Shown here in pieces: positions 11,924 to 25,900 of a stretch of DNA of 64,000 nt. The stretch comes from Ptiloglossa arizonensis. Lineage: Eukaryota; Arthropoda; Insecta; Hymenoptera; Colletidae. Location: the NCBI RefSeq assembly GCF_051014685.1, contig NW_027479039.1:124001-188000 (forward strand). The letters run 5' to 3'. Made by a program: the position numbers and the translations under genes. Position 1 is the stretch's first letter, and each line of letters opens with the position of its first letter. A model generated the notes under the pieces. The model was not told the origin of the DNA and searched no databases. It saw only the letters and a program-made list of their open reading frames with translations.

Positions 11924-14900
11924 TATTTTTTCCCTAGGCCATTCTGATTAAGCGTTTGGAGCAGCAGAATTGCGAAAGATTTGTTGTCTTCATAACCATT
12001 TCTTAGCTTCAAACTCCCATATCTCGCGAACGGGTTGACCTAACCCAAAAATTCCTATTGTATCTGAAAGTAGAAACTCGCCCGATTACAACGGTATGTG
12101 TATTTTTTCCCTAGGCCATTCTGGTTAAGCGTTTGGAGCAGCAGAAGTGCGAAAAATTTGTTGCCTTCTCAACCATTTCTTGTCTTCAAACTCCCATATC
12201 TCGCGAACGGATTGACCTAACCAAAAAATTCCTGTTGCGTCTGAAAGTAGAAACTCGCCCGATTACAACGGTATGTGTATTTTTTCCCTAGGCCATTCTG
12301 GTTAAGCGTTTGGAGCAGCAGAATTGCGAAAAATTTATTGCTTTCTCAACCATTTCTTGGCTTCAAACTCCCATATCTCGCGAACGGATTGACCTAACCC
12401 AAAAATTCCTGTTGCGTCTGAAAGTAGAAACTCGCCCGATTACAACGGTGTGTGTATTTTTTCCCTAGGCCATTCTGATTTAGCGTTTGGAGCAGCAGAA
12501 GTGCGAAAAATTTGTTGTCTTCATAACCATTTCTTAGCTTCAAACTCCCACATCTCGCGAACGGGTTGACCTAACCCAAAAATTCCTATTGTATCTGAAA
12601 GTAGAAACTCGCCCGATTACAACGGTATGTGTATTTTTTCCCTAGGCCATTCTGGTTAAGCGTTTGGAGCAGCAGAATTGCGAAAAATTTTTTGCCTTCT
12701 CAACCATTTCTTGGCTTCAAACTCCCATATCTCTCGAACGGATTGACCTAACCAAAAAATTCCTGTTGCGTCTGAAAGTAGAAACTCGCCCGGTTACAAC
12801 GGTATGTGTATTTTTTCCCTAGGCCATTCTGGTTAAGCGTTTGGAGCAGCAGAAGTGCGAAAAATTTGTTGCCTTCTCAACCATTTCTTGTCTTCAAACT
12901 CCCATATCTCGCGAACGGATTGACCTAACCCAAAAATTCCTGTTGCGTCTGAAAGTAGAAACTCGCCCGATTACAACGGTATGTGTATTTTTTCCCTAGG
13001 CCATTCTGGTTAAGCGTTTGGAGCAGCAGAATTGCGAAAAATTTTTTGCTTTCTCAACCATTTCTTGGCTTCAAACTCCCATATCTCGCGAACGGATTGA
13101 CATAACCCAAAAATTCCTGTTGCGTCTGAAAGTAGAAACTCGCCCGATTACAACGCTATGTGTATTTTTTCCCTAGGCCATTCTGGTTAAGCGTTTGGAG
13201 CAGCAGATTTGCGAAAAATTTTTTGCCTTCTCAACCATTTCTTGCCTTCAAACTCCCATATCTCGCGAACGGATTGACCTAACCCAAAAATTCCTATTGC
13301 ATCTGAAAGTAGAAACTCGCCCGATTACAACGGTACGTGTATTTTTTCCCTAGGCCATTCTGGTTAAGCGTTTGGAGCAGCAGAATTGCGAAAAATGTTT
13401 TGCCTTCTCAACCATTTCTTGGATTCAAGCTCCCATATCTCGCGAACGGATTGACCTAACCCAAAAATTCCTGTTGCATCTGAAAGTAGAAACTCGCCCG
13501 ATTACAACGTTATGTGTATTTTTTCCCTAGGCCATTCTGGTTAAGCGATTGGAGCAGCAGAAGTGCGAAAAATTTGTTGTCTTCTCAACCATTTCTTAGC
13601 TTCAAACTCCCATATCTCGCGAACGGATTGACCTAACCCAAAAATTCCTGTTGCGTCTGAAAGTAGAAACTCGCCCGATTACAACGGTGTGTGTATTTTT
13701 TCCCTAGGCCATTCTGATTTAGCGTTTGGAGCAGCAGAAGTGCGAAAAATTTGTTGTCTACATAACCATTTCTTAGCTTCAAACTCCCATATCTCGCGAA
13801 CGGATTGACCTAACCCAAAAATTCCTGTTGCGTCTGAAAGTAGAAACTCGCCCGATTACAACGGTATGTGTATTTTTTCCCTAGGCCATTCTGGTTAAGC
13901 GTTTTGAGCAGCAGAATTGCGAAAAATTTTTTGCTTTCTCAACCATTTCTTGGCTTCAAACTCCCATATCTCGCGAACGGATTGACATAACCCAAAAATT
14001 CCTGTTGCGTCTGAAAGTAGAAACTCGCCCGATTACAACGCTATGTGTATTTTTTCCCTAGGCCTTTCTGGTTAAGCGTTTGGAGCAGCAGAATTGCGAA
14101 AAATTTTTTGCCTTCTCAACCATTTCTTGCCTTCAAACTCCCATATCTCGCGAACGGATTGACCTAACCCAAAAATTCCTATTGCATCTGAAAGTAGAAA
14201 CTCGCCCGATTACAACGGTATGTGTATTTTTTCCCTAGGCCATTCTGGTTAAGCGTTTGGAGCAGCAGAATTGCGTAAAATTTTTTGCCTTCTCAACCAT
14301 TTCTTGGCTTCAAACTCCCATATCTCGCGAACGGATTGACCTAACCCAAAAATTCCTGTTGCGTCTGAAAGTAGAAACTCGCCCGGTTACAACGGTATGT
14401 GTATTTTTTCCCTAGGCCATTCTGGTTAAGCGTTTGGAGCAGCAGAAGTGCGAAAAATTTGTTGCCTTCTCAACCATTCCTTGTCTTCAAACTCCCATAT
14501 CTCGCGAACGGATTGACCTAACCCAAAAATTCCTGTTGCGTCTGAAAGTAGAAACTCGCCCGATTACAACGGTATGTGTATTTTTTCCCTAGGCCATTCT
14601 GGTTAAGCGTTTGGAGCAGCAGAATTGCGAAAAATTTTTTGCCTTCTCAACCATTTCTTGGCTTCAAACTCCCATATCTCGCGAACGGATTGACCTAACC
14701 CAAAAATTCCTGTTGCGTCTGAAAGTAGAAACTCGCCCGGTTACAACGGTATGTGTATTTTTCCCCTAGGCCATTCTGGTTAAGCGTTTGGAGCAGCAGA
14801 ATTGCGAAAAATTTTTTGCTTTCTCAACCATTTCTTGGCTTCAAACTCCCATATCTTGCGAACGGATTGACCTAACCCAAAAATTCCTGTTGCGTCTGAA

Positions 14901-15120
14901 AGTAGAAACTCGCCCGATTACAACGCTATGTGTATTTTTCCCCTAGGCCATTCTGGTTAAGCGTTTGGAGCAGCAGAATTGCGAAAAATTTTTTGCTTTC
15001 TCAACCATTTCTTGGCTTCAAACTCCCATATCTTGCGAACGGATTGACCTAACCCAAAAATTCCTGTTGCGTCTGAAAGTAGAAACTCGCCCGATTACAA
15101 CGCTATGTGTATTTTTTCCC
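11924..15120 (+). repeat. Domain B: transitional monomers, little long-range order
   Basis: Monomers here mix TTTGTTGCC (a chimera of the domain A TTTGTTGTC and the common TTTTTTGCC), TTGCTTTCTC, CGCCCGGTTAC and ACGCTATG types. I found only short repeated blocks, such as the GGTGTGTG plus GATTTAGCG monomer near 12445 and 13684 (1,239 bp, 7 monomers apart). The edges are approximate. I see nothing other than satellite. Confidence 0.6.
14750..15103 (+). repeat. Adjacent single-monomer duplication (2 x 177 bp)
   Basis: Two neighbouring monomers, 14750-14926 and 14927-15103, share TTTTTCCCCTAGG and the rare ATATCTTGCG (14851 and 15028). This is the smallest possible HOR step and shows one-monomer slippage or unequal exchange. 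Confidence 0.75.
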
Positions 15121-15659
15121 TAGGCCATTCTGCTTAAGCGTTTGGAACAGCAGAATTGCGAAAAATTTTTTGCCTTCTCAACCATCTCTTGTCTTCAAAC
15201 TCCCATATCTCGCGAACGGATTGACCTAACCCAAAAATTCCTATTGCATCTGAAAGTAGAAACTCGCCCGATTACAACGGTATGTGTATTTTTTCCCTAG
15301 GCCATTCTGGTTAAGGGTTTGGAGCAGCAGAATTGTGAAAAATTTTTTGCCTTCTCTACCATTTCTTGGATTCAAACTCCCATATCTCGCGAACGGATTG
15401 ACCTAACCCAAAAATTCCTATAGCATCTGAAAGTAGAAACTCGCCCGATTACAACGGTATGTGTATTTTTTCCCTAGGCCATTCTGGTTAAGCGTTTGGA
15501 GCAGCAGAATTGCGAAAAATTTTTTGCTTTCTCATCCATTTCTTGGCTTCAAACTCCCATATCTCGCGAACGGATTGACCTAACCCAAAAATTCCTGTTG
15601 CGTCTGAATGTAGAAACTCGCCCGATTACAACGGTATGTTTATTTTTTCCCTAGGCCAT

Positions 15660-16721
15660 TCTGGTTAAGCGTTTGGAGCAGCAGAATTGCGAAAAATTTT
15701 TTGCTTTCTCAACCATTTCTTGGTTTCAAACTCCCATATCTCGCGAACGGATTGACCTAACCCAAAAATTCCTGTTGCGTCTGAAAGTAGAAACTCGCCC
15801 GATTACAACGCTATGTGTATTTTTTCCGTAGGCCATTCTGGTTAAGCGTTTGGAGCAGCAGAATTGCGAAAAATTTTTTGCCTTCTCAACCATTTCTTGC
15901 CTTCAAACTCCCATATCTCGCGAACGGATTGACCTAACCCAAAAATTCCTATTGCATCTGAAAGTAGAAACTCGCCCGATTACAACGGTATGTGTATTTT
16001 TTCCCTAGGCCATACTGGTTAAGCGTTTGGAGCAGCAGAATTGCGTAAAATTTTTTGCCTTCTCAACCATTTCTTGGCTTCAAACTCCCATATCTCGCGA
16101 ACGGATTGACCTAACCCAAAAATTCCTGTTGCGTCTGAAAGTAGAAACTCGCCCGGTTACAACGGTATGTGTATTTTTTCCCTAGGCCATTCTGGTTAAG
16201 CGTTTGGAGCAGCAGAATTGCGAAAAATTTTTTGCTTTCTCAACCATTTCTTGGCTTCAAACTCCCATATCTCGCGAACGGATTGACCTAACCCAAAAAT
16301 TCCTGTTGCGTATGAAAGTAGAAACTCGCCCGATTACAACGCTATGTGTATTTTTTCCGTAGGCCATTCTGGTTAAGCGTTTGGAGCAGCAGAATTGCGA
16401 AAAATTTTTTGCCTTCTCAACCATTTCTTGCCTTCAAACTCCCATATCTCGCGAACGGATTGACCTAACCCAAAAATTCCTATTGCATCTGAAAGTAGAA
16501 ACTCGCCCGATTACAACGGTATGTGTATTTTTTCCCTAGGCCATTCTGGTTAAGCGTTTGGAGCAGCAGAATTGCGTAAAATTTTTTGCCTTCTCAACCA
16601 TTTCTTGGCTTCAAACTCCCATATCTCGCGAACGGATTGACCTAACCCAAAAATTCCTGTTGCGTCTGAAAGTAGAAACTCGCCCGGTTACAACGGTATG
16701 TGTATTTTTCCCCTAGGTCAT
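15660..16721 (+). repeat. Two copies of a 3-monomer HOR (531 bp)
   Basis: CCGTAGG at 15826 and 16357, and the GCGTAAAATT monomer that follows each, recur at exactly 531 bp. The order in each unit is a TTGCTTTCTC monomer, a TTCTTGCC monomer and a GCGTAAAA monomer ending in CGCCCGGTTAC. The second unit differs by GCGTATG and by CCCCTAGGTC at its end. Confidence 0.7.
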
Positions 16722-17602
16722 TCTGGTTAAGCGTTTGGAGCAGCAGAATTGCGAAAAATTTTTTGCTTTCTCAACCATTTCTTGGCTTCAAACTCCCATA
16801 TCTCGCGAACGGATTGACCTAACCCAAAAATTCCTGTTGCGTCTGAAAGTAGAAACTCGCCCGATTACAACGCTATGTGTATTTTTTCCCTAGGCCATTC
16901 TGGTTAAGCGTTTGGAACAGCAGAATTGCGAAAAATTTTTTGCCTTCTCAACCATCTCTTGTCTTCAAACTCCCATATCTCGCGAACGGATTGACCTAAC
17001 CCAAAAATTCCTATTGCATCTGAAAGTAGAAACTCGCCCGATTACAACGGTATGTGTATTTTTTCCCTAGGCCATTCTGGTTAAGGGTTTGGAGCAGCAG
17101 AATTGTGAAAAATTTTTTGCCTTCTCTACCATTTCTTGGATTCAAACTCCCATATCTCGCGAACGGATTGACCTAACCCAAAAATTCCTGTTGCGTCTGA
17201 ATGTAGAAACTCGCCCGATTACAACGGTATGTTTATTTTTTCCCTAGGCCATTCTGGTTAAGCGTTTGGAGCAGCAGAATTGCGAAAAATTTTTGCTTTC
17301 TCAACCATTTCTTGGTTTCAAACTCCCATATCTCGCGAACGGATTGACCTAACCCAAAAATTCCTGTTGCGTCTGAAAGTAGAAACTCGCCCGATTACAA
17401 CGGTATGTGTATTTTTTCCCTAGGCCATTCTGGTTAAGGGTTTGGAGCAGCAGAATTGCGAAAAATTTTTTGCTTTCTCATCCATTTCTTGGCTTCAAAC
17501 TCCCATATCTCGCGAACGGATTGACCTAACCCAAAAATTCCTGTTGCGTCTGAATGTAGAAACTCGCCCGATTACAACGGTATGTTTATTTTTTCCCTAG
17601 GC

Positions 17603-20600
17603 CATTCTGGTTAAGCGTTTGGAGCAGCAGAATTGCGAAAAATTTTTTGCTTTCTCAACCATTTCTTGGCTTCAAACTCCCATATCTCGCGAACGGATTG
17701 ACCTAACCCAAAAATTCCTGTTGCGTATGAAAGTAGAAACTCGCCCGATTACAACGCTATGTGTATTTTTTCCGTAGGCCATTCTGGTTAAGCGTTTGGA
17801 GCAGCAGAATTGCGAAAAATTTTTTGCCTTCTCAACCATTTCTTGCCTTCAAACTCCCATATCTCGCGAACGGATTGACCTAACCCAAAAATTCCTATTG
17901 CATCTGAAAGTAGAAACTCGCCCGATTACAACGGTATGTGTATTTTTTCCCTAGGCCATTCTGGTTAAGCGTTTGGAGCAGCAGAATTGCGTAAAATTTT
18001 TTGCCTTCTCAACCATTTCTTGGCTTCAAACTCCCATATCTCGCGAACGGATTGACCTAACCCAAAAATTCCTGTTGCGTCTGAAAGTAGAAACTCGCCC
18101 GGTTACAACGGTATGTGTATTTTTCCCCTAGGTCATTCTGGTTAAGCGTTTGGAGCAGCAGAATTGCGAAAAATTTTTTGCTTTCTCAACCATTTCTTGG
18201 CTTCAAACTCCCATATCTCGCGAACGGATTGACCTAACCCAAAAATTCCTGTTGCGTCTGAAAGTAGAAACTCGCCCGATTACAACGCTATGTGTATTTT
18301 TTCCCTAGGCCATTCTGGTTAAGCGTTTGGAACAGCAGAATTGCGAAAAATTTTTTGCCTTCTCAACCATCTCTTGTCTTCAAACTCCCATATCTCGCGA
18401 ACGGATTGACCTAACCCAAAAATTCCTATTGCATCTGAAAGTAGAAACTCGCCCGATTACAACGGTATGTGTATTTTTTCCCTAGGCCATTCTGGTTAAG
18501 GGTTTGGAGCAGCAGAATTGTGAAAAATTTTTTGCCTTCTCTACCATTTCTTGGATTCAAACTCCCATATCTCGCGAACGGATTGACCTAACCCAAAAAT
18601 TCCTATAGCATCTGAAAGTAGAAACTCGCCCGATTACAACGGTATGTGTATTTTTTCCCTAGGCCATTCTGGTTAAGCGTTTGGAGCAGCAGAATTGCGA
18701 AAAATTTTTTGCCGTCTCAACCATTTCTTGGCTTCAAACTCCCATATCTCGCGAACGGATTGACCTAACCCAAAAATTCCTATTGCATCTGAAAGTAGAA
18801 ACTCGCCCGATTACAACGGTATTTGTATTTTTTCCCGAGGCCATTCTGCTTAAGCGTTTGGAGCAGCAGAATTGCGAAAAATTTTTCGCCTTCACAACCA
18901 TTTCTTGGCTTCAAAGTCCCATATCTCGCGAACGGATTGACCTAACCCAAAAATTCCTATTGCATCTGAAAGTAGAAACTCGCCCGATCACAACGGTATG
19001 TGTATTTTTTCCCTAGGCCATTCTGGTTAAGCGTTTGGAGCAGCAGAATTGCGAAAAATTTCTTGCCTTCTCAACCATTTCTTGGCTTCAAACTCCCATA
19101 TCTCGCGAACGGATTGACCTAACCAAAAAATTCCTATTGCATCTGAAAGTAGAAACTCGCCCGATTACAACGGTATGTGTATTTTTTCCCTAGGCCATTC
19201 TGGTTAAGCGTTCGGAGCAGCAGAACTGCGAAAAATTTTTTGCCTTCTCAACCATTTCTTGTCTTCAAACTCCCATATCTCGCGAACGGATTGACCTAAC
19301 CAAAAAATTCCTATTGCATCTGAAAGTAGAAACTCGCCCGATTACAACGGTATGTGTATTTTTTCCCTAGGCCATTCTGGTTAAGCGTTTGGAGCAGCAG
19401 AATTGCGAAAAATTTTTTGCCTTCACAACCATTTCTGGGCTTCAAAGTCCCATATCTCGCGAACGGATTGACCTAACCCAAAAATTCCTATTGCATCTGA
19501 AAGTAGAAACTCGCCCGATCACAACGGTATGTGTATTTTTTCCCTAGGCCATTCTGGTTAAGCGTTTGGAGCAGCAGAATTGCGAAAAATTTTTTGCTTT
19601 CTCAACCATTTCTTGGCTTCAAACTCCCATATCTCGCGAACGGATTGACCTAACCCAAAAATTCCTGTTGCGTCTGAAAGTAGAAACTCGCCCGATTACA
19701 ACGCTATGTGTATTTTTTCCCTAGGCCATTCTGGTTAAGCGTTTGGAACAGCAGAATTGCGAAAAATTTTTTGCCTTCTCAACCATCTCTTGTCTTCAAA
19801 CTCCCATATCTCGCGAACGGATTGACCTAACCCAAAAATTCCTATTGCATCTGAAAGTAGAAACTCGCCCGATTACAACGGTATGTGTATTTTTTCCCTA
19901 GGCCATTCTGGTTAAGCGTTTGGAGCAGCAGAATTGTGAAAAATTTTTTGCCTTCTCTACCATTTCTTGGCTTCAAACTCCCATATCTCGCGAACGGATT
20001 GACCTAACCCAAAAATTCCTATAGCATCTGAAAGTAGAAACTCGCCCGATTACAGCGGTATGTGTATTTTTTCCCTAGGCCATTCTGGTTAAGCGTTTGG
20101 AGCAGCAGAATTGCGAAAAATTTTATGCCTTCACAAACATTTCTTGGCTTCAAAGTCCCATATCTCGCGAACGGATTGACATAACCCAAAAATTCCTATT
20201 GCATCTGAAAGTAGAAACTCGCCCGATCACAACGGTATGTGTATTTTTTCCCTAGGCCATTCTGGTTAAGCGTTCGGAGCAGCAGAACTGCGAAAAATTT
20301 TTTGCCTTCTCAACCATTTCTTGGCTTCAAACTCCCATATCTCGCGAACGGATTGACCTAACCAAAAAATTCCTATTGCATCTGAAAGTAGAAACTCGCC
20401 CGATTACAACGGTATGTGTATTTTTTCACTAGGCCATTCTGGTTAAGCGTTTGGAGCAGCAGAATTGTGAAAAATTTTTTGCCTTCTCTACCATTTCTTG
20501 GCTTCAAACTACCATATCTCGCGAACGAATTGACCTAACCCAAAAATTCCTATAGCATCTGAAAGTAGAAACTCGCCCGATTACAACGGTATGTGTATTT

Positions 20601-20805
20601 TTTCCCTAGGCCATTCTGGTTAAGCGTTTGGAGCAGCAGAATTGCGAAAAATTTTATGCCATCACAACCATTTCTTGGCTTCAAAGTCCCATATCTCGCG
20701 AACGGATTGACATAACCCAAAAATTCCTATTGCATCTGAAAGTAGAAACTCGCCCGATCACAACGGTATGTGTATTTTTTCCCTAGGCCATTCTGGTTAA
20801 GCGTT
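17603..20805 (+). repeat. About 18-monomer cassette (3.2 kb), copy 1
   Basis: This matches 22913-26115 at an offset of 5,310 bp (30 x 177). Anchors are GCGTATGAAAG (17723 and 23033) and TCACAAACAT (20131 and 25441). It diverges on the left at CCATTCTGG versus TCATTCTGG and on the right at GCGTTTGG versus GCGTTCGG. Private changes include TTTTTCGCC near 18887 and GCCATCAC near 20650. Confidence 0.82.
18681..19016 (+). other. Non-coding open frame in a two-monomer CCCGAGG variant
   Basis: An open frame of 111 codons starts at TTG in GTTTGGAGC and spans almost two monomers. It exists because CCCTAGG is changed to CCCGAGG, which removes the in-frame TAG found in most monomers. The two halves encode the same repeated peptide, and the frame ends at the next CCCTAGG. 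It has no ATG start and no recognisable domain. The same frame recurs at 20982, 23991, 33018, 34965, 38682, 47707, 49300, 52486, 54435, 57975, 59215 and 60278. I regard it as a by-product of the repeat. Confidence 0.85.
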
Positions 20806-20856
20806 TGGAGCAGCAGAATTGCGTAAAATTTTTTGCCTTCTCAACCATTTCTTGGC

Positions 20857-22425
20857 TTCAAACTCCCATATCTCGCGAACGGATTGACCTAACCCAAAAA
20901 TTCCTATAGCATCTGAAAGTAGAAACTCGCCCGATTACAACGGTATGTGTATTTTTTCCCTAGGCCATTCTGGTTAAGCGTTTGGAGCAGCAGAATTGCG
21001 AAAAATTTTTTGCCGTCTCAACCATTTCTTGGCTTCAAACTCCCATATCTCGCGAACGGATTGACCTAACCCAAAAATTCCTATTGCATCTGAAAGTAGA
21101 AACTCGCCCGATTACAACGGTATTTGTATTTTTTCCCGAGGCCATTCTGCTTAAGCGTTTGGAGCAGCAGAATTGCGAAAAATTTTTTGCCTTCACAACC
21201 ATTTCTTGGCTTCAAAGTCCCATATCTCGCGAACGGATTGACCTAACCCAAAAATTCCTATTGCATCTGAAAGTAGAAACTCGCCCGATCACAACGGTAT
21301 GTGTATTTTTTCCCTAGGCCATTCTGGTTAAGCGTTTGGAGCAGCAGAATTGCGAAAAATTTCTTGCCTTCTCAACCATTTCTTGGCTTCAAACTCCCAT
21401 ATCTCGCGAACGGATTGACCTAACCAAAAAATTCCTATTGCATCTGAAAGTAGAAACTCGCCCGATTACAACGGTATGTGTATTTTTTCCCTAGGCCATT
21501 CTGGTTAAGCGTTCGGAGCAGCAGAACTGCGAAAAATTTTTTGCCTTCTCAACCATTTCTTGTCTTCAAACTCCCATATCTCGCGAACGGATTGACCTAA
21601 CCAAAAAATTCCTATTGCATCTGAAAGTAGAAACTCGCCCGATTACAACGGTATGTGTATTTTTTCCCTAGGCCATTCTGGTTAAGCGTTTGGAGCAGCA
21701 GAATTGCGAAAAATTTTTTGCCTTCACAACCATTTCTGGGCTTCAAAGTCCCATATCTCGCGAACGGATTGACCTAACCCAAAAATTCCTATTGCATCTG
21801 AAAGTAGAAACTCGCCCGATCACAACGGTATGTGTATTTTTTCCCTAGGCCATTCTGGTTAAGCGTTTGGAGCAGCAGAATTGCGAAAAATTTTTTGCTT
21901 TCTCAACCATTTCTTGGCTTCAAACTCCCATATCTCGCGAACGGATTGACCTAACCCAAAAATTCCTGTTGCGTCTGAAAGTAGAAACTCGCCCGATTAC
22001 AACGCTATGTGTATTTTTTCCCTAGGCCATTCTGGTTAAGCGTTTGGAACAGCAGAATTGCGAAAAATTTTTTGCCTTCTCAACCATCTCTTGTCTTCAA
22101 ACTCCCATATCTCGCGAACGGATTGACCTAACCCAAAAATTCCTATTGCATCTGAAAGTAGAAACTCGCCCGATTACAACGGTATGTGTATTTTTTCCCT
22201 AGGCCATTCTGGTTAAGCGTTTGGAGCAGCAGAATTGTGAAAAATTTTTTGCCTTCTCTACCATTTCTTGGCTTCAAACTCCCATATCTCGCGAACGGAT
22301 TGACCTAACCCAAAAATTCCTATAGCATCTGAAAGTAGAAACTCGCCCGATTACAGCGGTATGTGTATTTTTTCCCTAGGCCATTCTGGTTAAGCGTTTG
22401 GAGCAGCAGAATTGCGAAAAATTTT
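20857..22425 (+). repeat. Partial cassette copy (about 9 monomers) between the two full copies
   Basis: This matches 18556-20124 at an offset of 2,301 bp (13 x 177). Anchors are CCTATAGC, the CCCGAGG variant and TTTCTGGGCTTC (19434 and 21735). It ends where TTTTTTGCC replaces TTTTATGCC. The same stretch also matches copy 2 at an offset of 3,009 bp (17 x 177). Confidence 0.8.
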
Positions 22426-22912
22426 TTGCCTTCTCAACCATTTCTTGGCTTCAAACTCCCATATCTCGCGAACGGATTGACCTAACCAAAAAATTCCTAT
22501 TGCATCTGAAAGTAGAAACTCGCCCGATTACAACGGTATGTGTATTTTTTCCCTAGGCCATTCTGGTTAAGCGTTTGGAGCAGCAGAATTGCGAAAAATT
22601 TTATGCCTTCACAACCATTTCTTGGCTTCAAAGTCCCATATCTCGCGAACGGATTGACATAACCCAAAAATTCCTATTGCATCTGAAAGTAGAAACTCGC
22701 CCGATCACAACGGTATGTGTATTTTTTCCCTAGGCCATTCTGGTTAAGCGTTTGGAGCAGCAGAATTGCGTAAAATTTTTTGCCTTCTCAACCATTTCTT
22801 GGCTTCAAACTCCCATATCTCGCGAACGGATTGACCTAACCCAAAAATTCCTGTTGCGTCTGAAAGTAGAAACTCGCCCGGTTACAACGGTATGTGTATT
22901 TTTCCCCTAGGT

Positions 22913-25900
22913 CATTCTGGTTAAGCGTTTGGAGCAGCAGAATTGCGAAAAATTTTTTGCTTTCTCAACCATTTCTTGGCTTCAAACTCCCATATCTCGC
23001 GAACGGATTGACCTAACCCAAAAATTCCTGTTGCGTATGAAAGTAGAAACTCGCCCGATTACAACGCTATGTGTATTTTTTCCGTAGGCCATTCTGGTTA
23101 AGCGTTTGGAGCAGCAGAATTGCGAAAAATTTTTTGCCTTCTCAACCATTTCTTGCCTTCAAACTCCCATATCTCGCGAACGGATTGACCTAACCCAAAA
23201 ATTCCTATTGCATCTGAAAGTAGAAACTCGCCCGATTACAACGGTATGTGTATTTTTTCCCTAGGCCATTCTGGTTAAGCGTTTGGAGCAGCAGAATTGC
23301 GTAAAATTTTTTGCCTTCTCAACCATTTCTTGGCTTCAAACTCCCATATCTCGCGAACGGATTGACCTAACCCAAAAATTCCTGTTGCGTCTGAAAGTAG
23401 AAACTCGCCCGGTTACAACGGTATGTGTATTTTTCCCCTAGGTCATTCTGGTTAAGCGTTTGGAGCAGCAGAATTGCGAAAAATTTTTTGCTTTCTCAAC
23501 CATTTCTTGGCTTCAAACTCCCATATCTCGCGAACGGATTGACCTAACCCAAAAATTCCTGTTGCGTCTGAAAGTAGAAACTCGCCCGATTACAACGCTA
23601 TGTGTATTTTTTCCCTAGGCCATTCTGGTTAAGCGTTTGGAACAGCAGAATTGCGAAAAATTTTTTGCCTTCTCAACCATCTCTTGTCTTCAAACTCCCA
23701 TATCTCGCGAACGGATTGACCTAACCCAAAAATTCCTATTGCATCTGAAAGTAGAAACTCGCCCGATTACAACGGTATGTGTATTTTTTCCCTAGGCCAT
23801 TCTGGTTAAGGGTTTGGAGCAGCAGAATTGTGAAAAATTTTTTGCCTTCTCTACCATTTCTTGGATTCAAACTCCCATATCTCGCGAACGGATTGACCTA
23901 ACCCAAAAATTCCTATAGCATCTGAAAGTAGAAACTCGCCCGATTACAACGGTATGTGTATTTTTTCCCTAGGCCATTCTGGTTAAGCGTTTGGAGCAGC
24001 AGAATTGCGAAAAATTTTTTGCCGTCTCAACCATTTCTTGGCTTCAAACTCCCATATCTCGCGAACGGATTGACCTAACCCAAAAATTCCTATTGCATCT
24101 GAAAGTAGAAACTCGCCCGATTACAACGGTATTTGTATTTTTTCCCGAGGCCATTCTGCTTAAGCGTTTGGAGCAGCAGAATTGCGAAAAATTTTTTGCC
24201 TTCACAACCATTTCTTGGCTTCAAAGTCCCATATCTCGCGAACGGATTGACCTAACCCAAAAATTCCTATTGCATCTGAAAGTAGAAACTCGCCCGATCA
24301 CAACGGTATGTGTATTTTTTCCCTAGGCCATTCTGGTTAAGCGTTTGGAGCAGCAGAATTGCGAAAAATTTCTTGCCTTCTCAACCATTTCTTGGCTTCA
24401 AACTCCCATATCTCGCGAACGGATTGACCTAACCAAAAAATTCCTATTGCATCTGAAAGTAGAAACTCGCCCGATTACAACGGTATGTGTATTTTTTCCC
24501 TAGGCCATTCTGGTTAAGCGTTCGGAGCAGCAGAACTGCGAAAAATTTTTTGCCTTCTCAACCATTTCTTGTCTTCAAACTCCCATATCTCGCGAACGGA
24601 TTGACCTAACCAAAAAATTCCTATTGCATCTGAAAGTAGAAACTCGCCCGATTACAACGGTATGTGTATTTTTTCCCTAGGCCATTCTGGTTAAGCGTTT
24701 GGAGCAGCAGAATTGCGAAAAATTTTTTGCCTTCACAACCATTTCTGGGCTTCAAAGTCCCATATCTCGCGAACGGATTGACCTAACCCAAAAATTCCTA
24801 TTGCATCTGAAAGTAGAAACTCGCCCGATCACAACGGTATGTGTATTTTTTCCCTAGGCCATTCTGGTTAAGCGTTTGGAGCAGCAGAATTGCGAAAAAT
24901 TTTTTGCTTTCTCAACCATTTCTTGGCTTCAAACTCCCATATCTCGCGAACGGATTGACCTAACCCAAAAATTCCTGTTGCGTCTGAAAGTAGAAACTCG
25001 CCCGATTACAACGCTATGTGTATTTTTTCCCTAGGCCATTCTGGTTAAGCGTTTGGAACAGCAGAATTGCGAAAAATTTTTTGCCTTCTCAACCATCTCT
25101 TGTCTTCAAACTCCCATATCTCGCGAACGGATTGACCTAACCCAAAAATTCCTATTGCATCTGAAAGTAGAAACTCGCCCGATTACAACGGTATGTGTAT
25201 TTTTTCCCTAGGCCATTCTGGTTAAGCGTTTGGAGCAGCAGAATTGTGAAAAATTTTTTGCCTTCTCTACCATTTCTTGGCTTCAAACTCCCATATCTCG
25301 CGAACGGATTGACCTAACCCAAAAATTCCTATAGCATCTGAAAGTAGAAACTCGCCCGATTACAGCGGTATGTGTATTTTTTCCCTAGGCCATTCTGGTT
25401 AAGCGTTTGGAGCAGCAGAATTGCGAAAAATTTTATGCCTTCACAAACATTTCTTGGCTTCAAAGTCCCATATCTCGCGAACGGATTGACATAACCCAAA
25501 AATTCCTATTGCATCTGAAAGTAGAAACTCGCCCGATCACAACGGTATGTGTATTTTTTCCCTAGGCCATTCTGGTTAAGCGTTCGGAGCAGCAGAACTG
25601 CGAAAAATTTTTTGCCTTCTCAACCATTTCTTGGCTTCAAACTCCCATATCTCGCGAACGGATTGACCTAACCAAAAAATTCCTATTGCATCTGAAAGTA
25701 GAAACTCGCCCGATTACAACGGTATGTGTATTTTTTCACTAGGCCATTCTGGTTAAGCGTTTGGAGCAGCAGAATTGTGAAAAATTTTTTGCCTTCTCTA
25801 CCATTTCTTGGCTTCAAACTACCATATCTCGCGAACGAATTGACCTAACCCAAAAATTCCTATAGCATCTGAAAGTAGAAACTCGCCCGATTACAACGGT

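Noticed and set aside
15311..17290. A clean 10-monomer HOR of 1,770 bp
   Set aside because: GGTTAAGGGTTTGG recurs at 15311 and 17081, but flanking monomers differ in type and the match ends near 17185, so it is only a partial relation.
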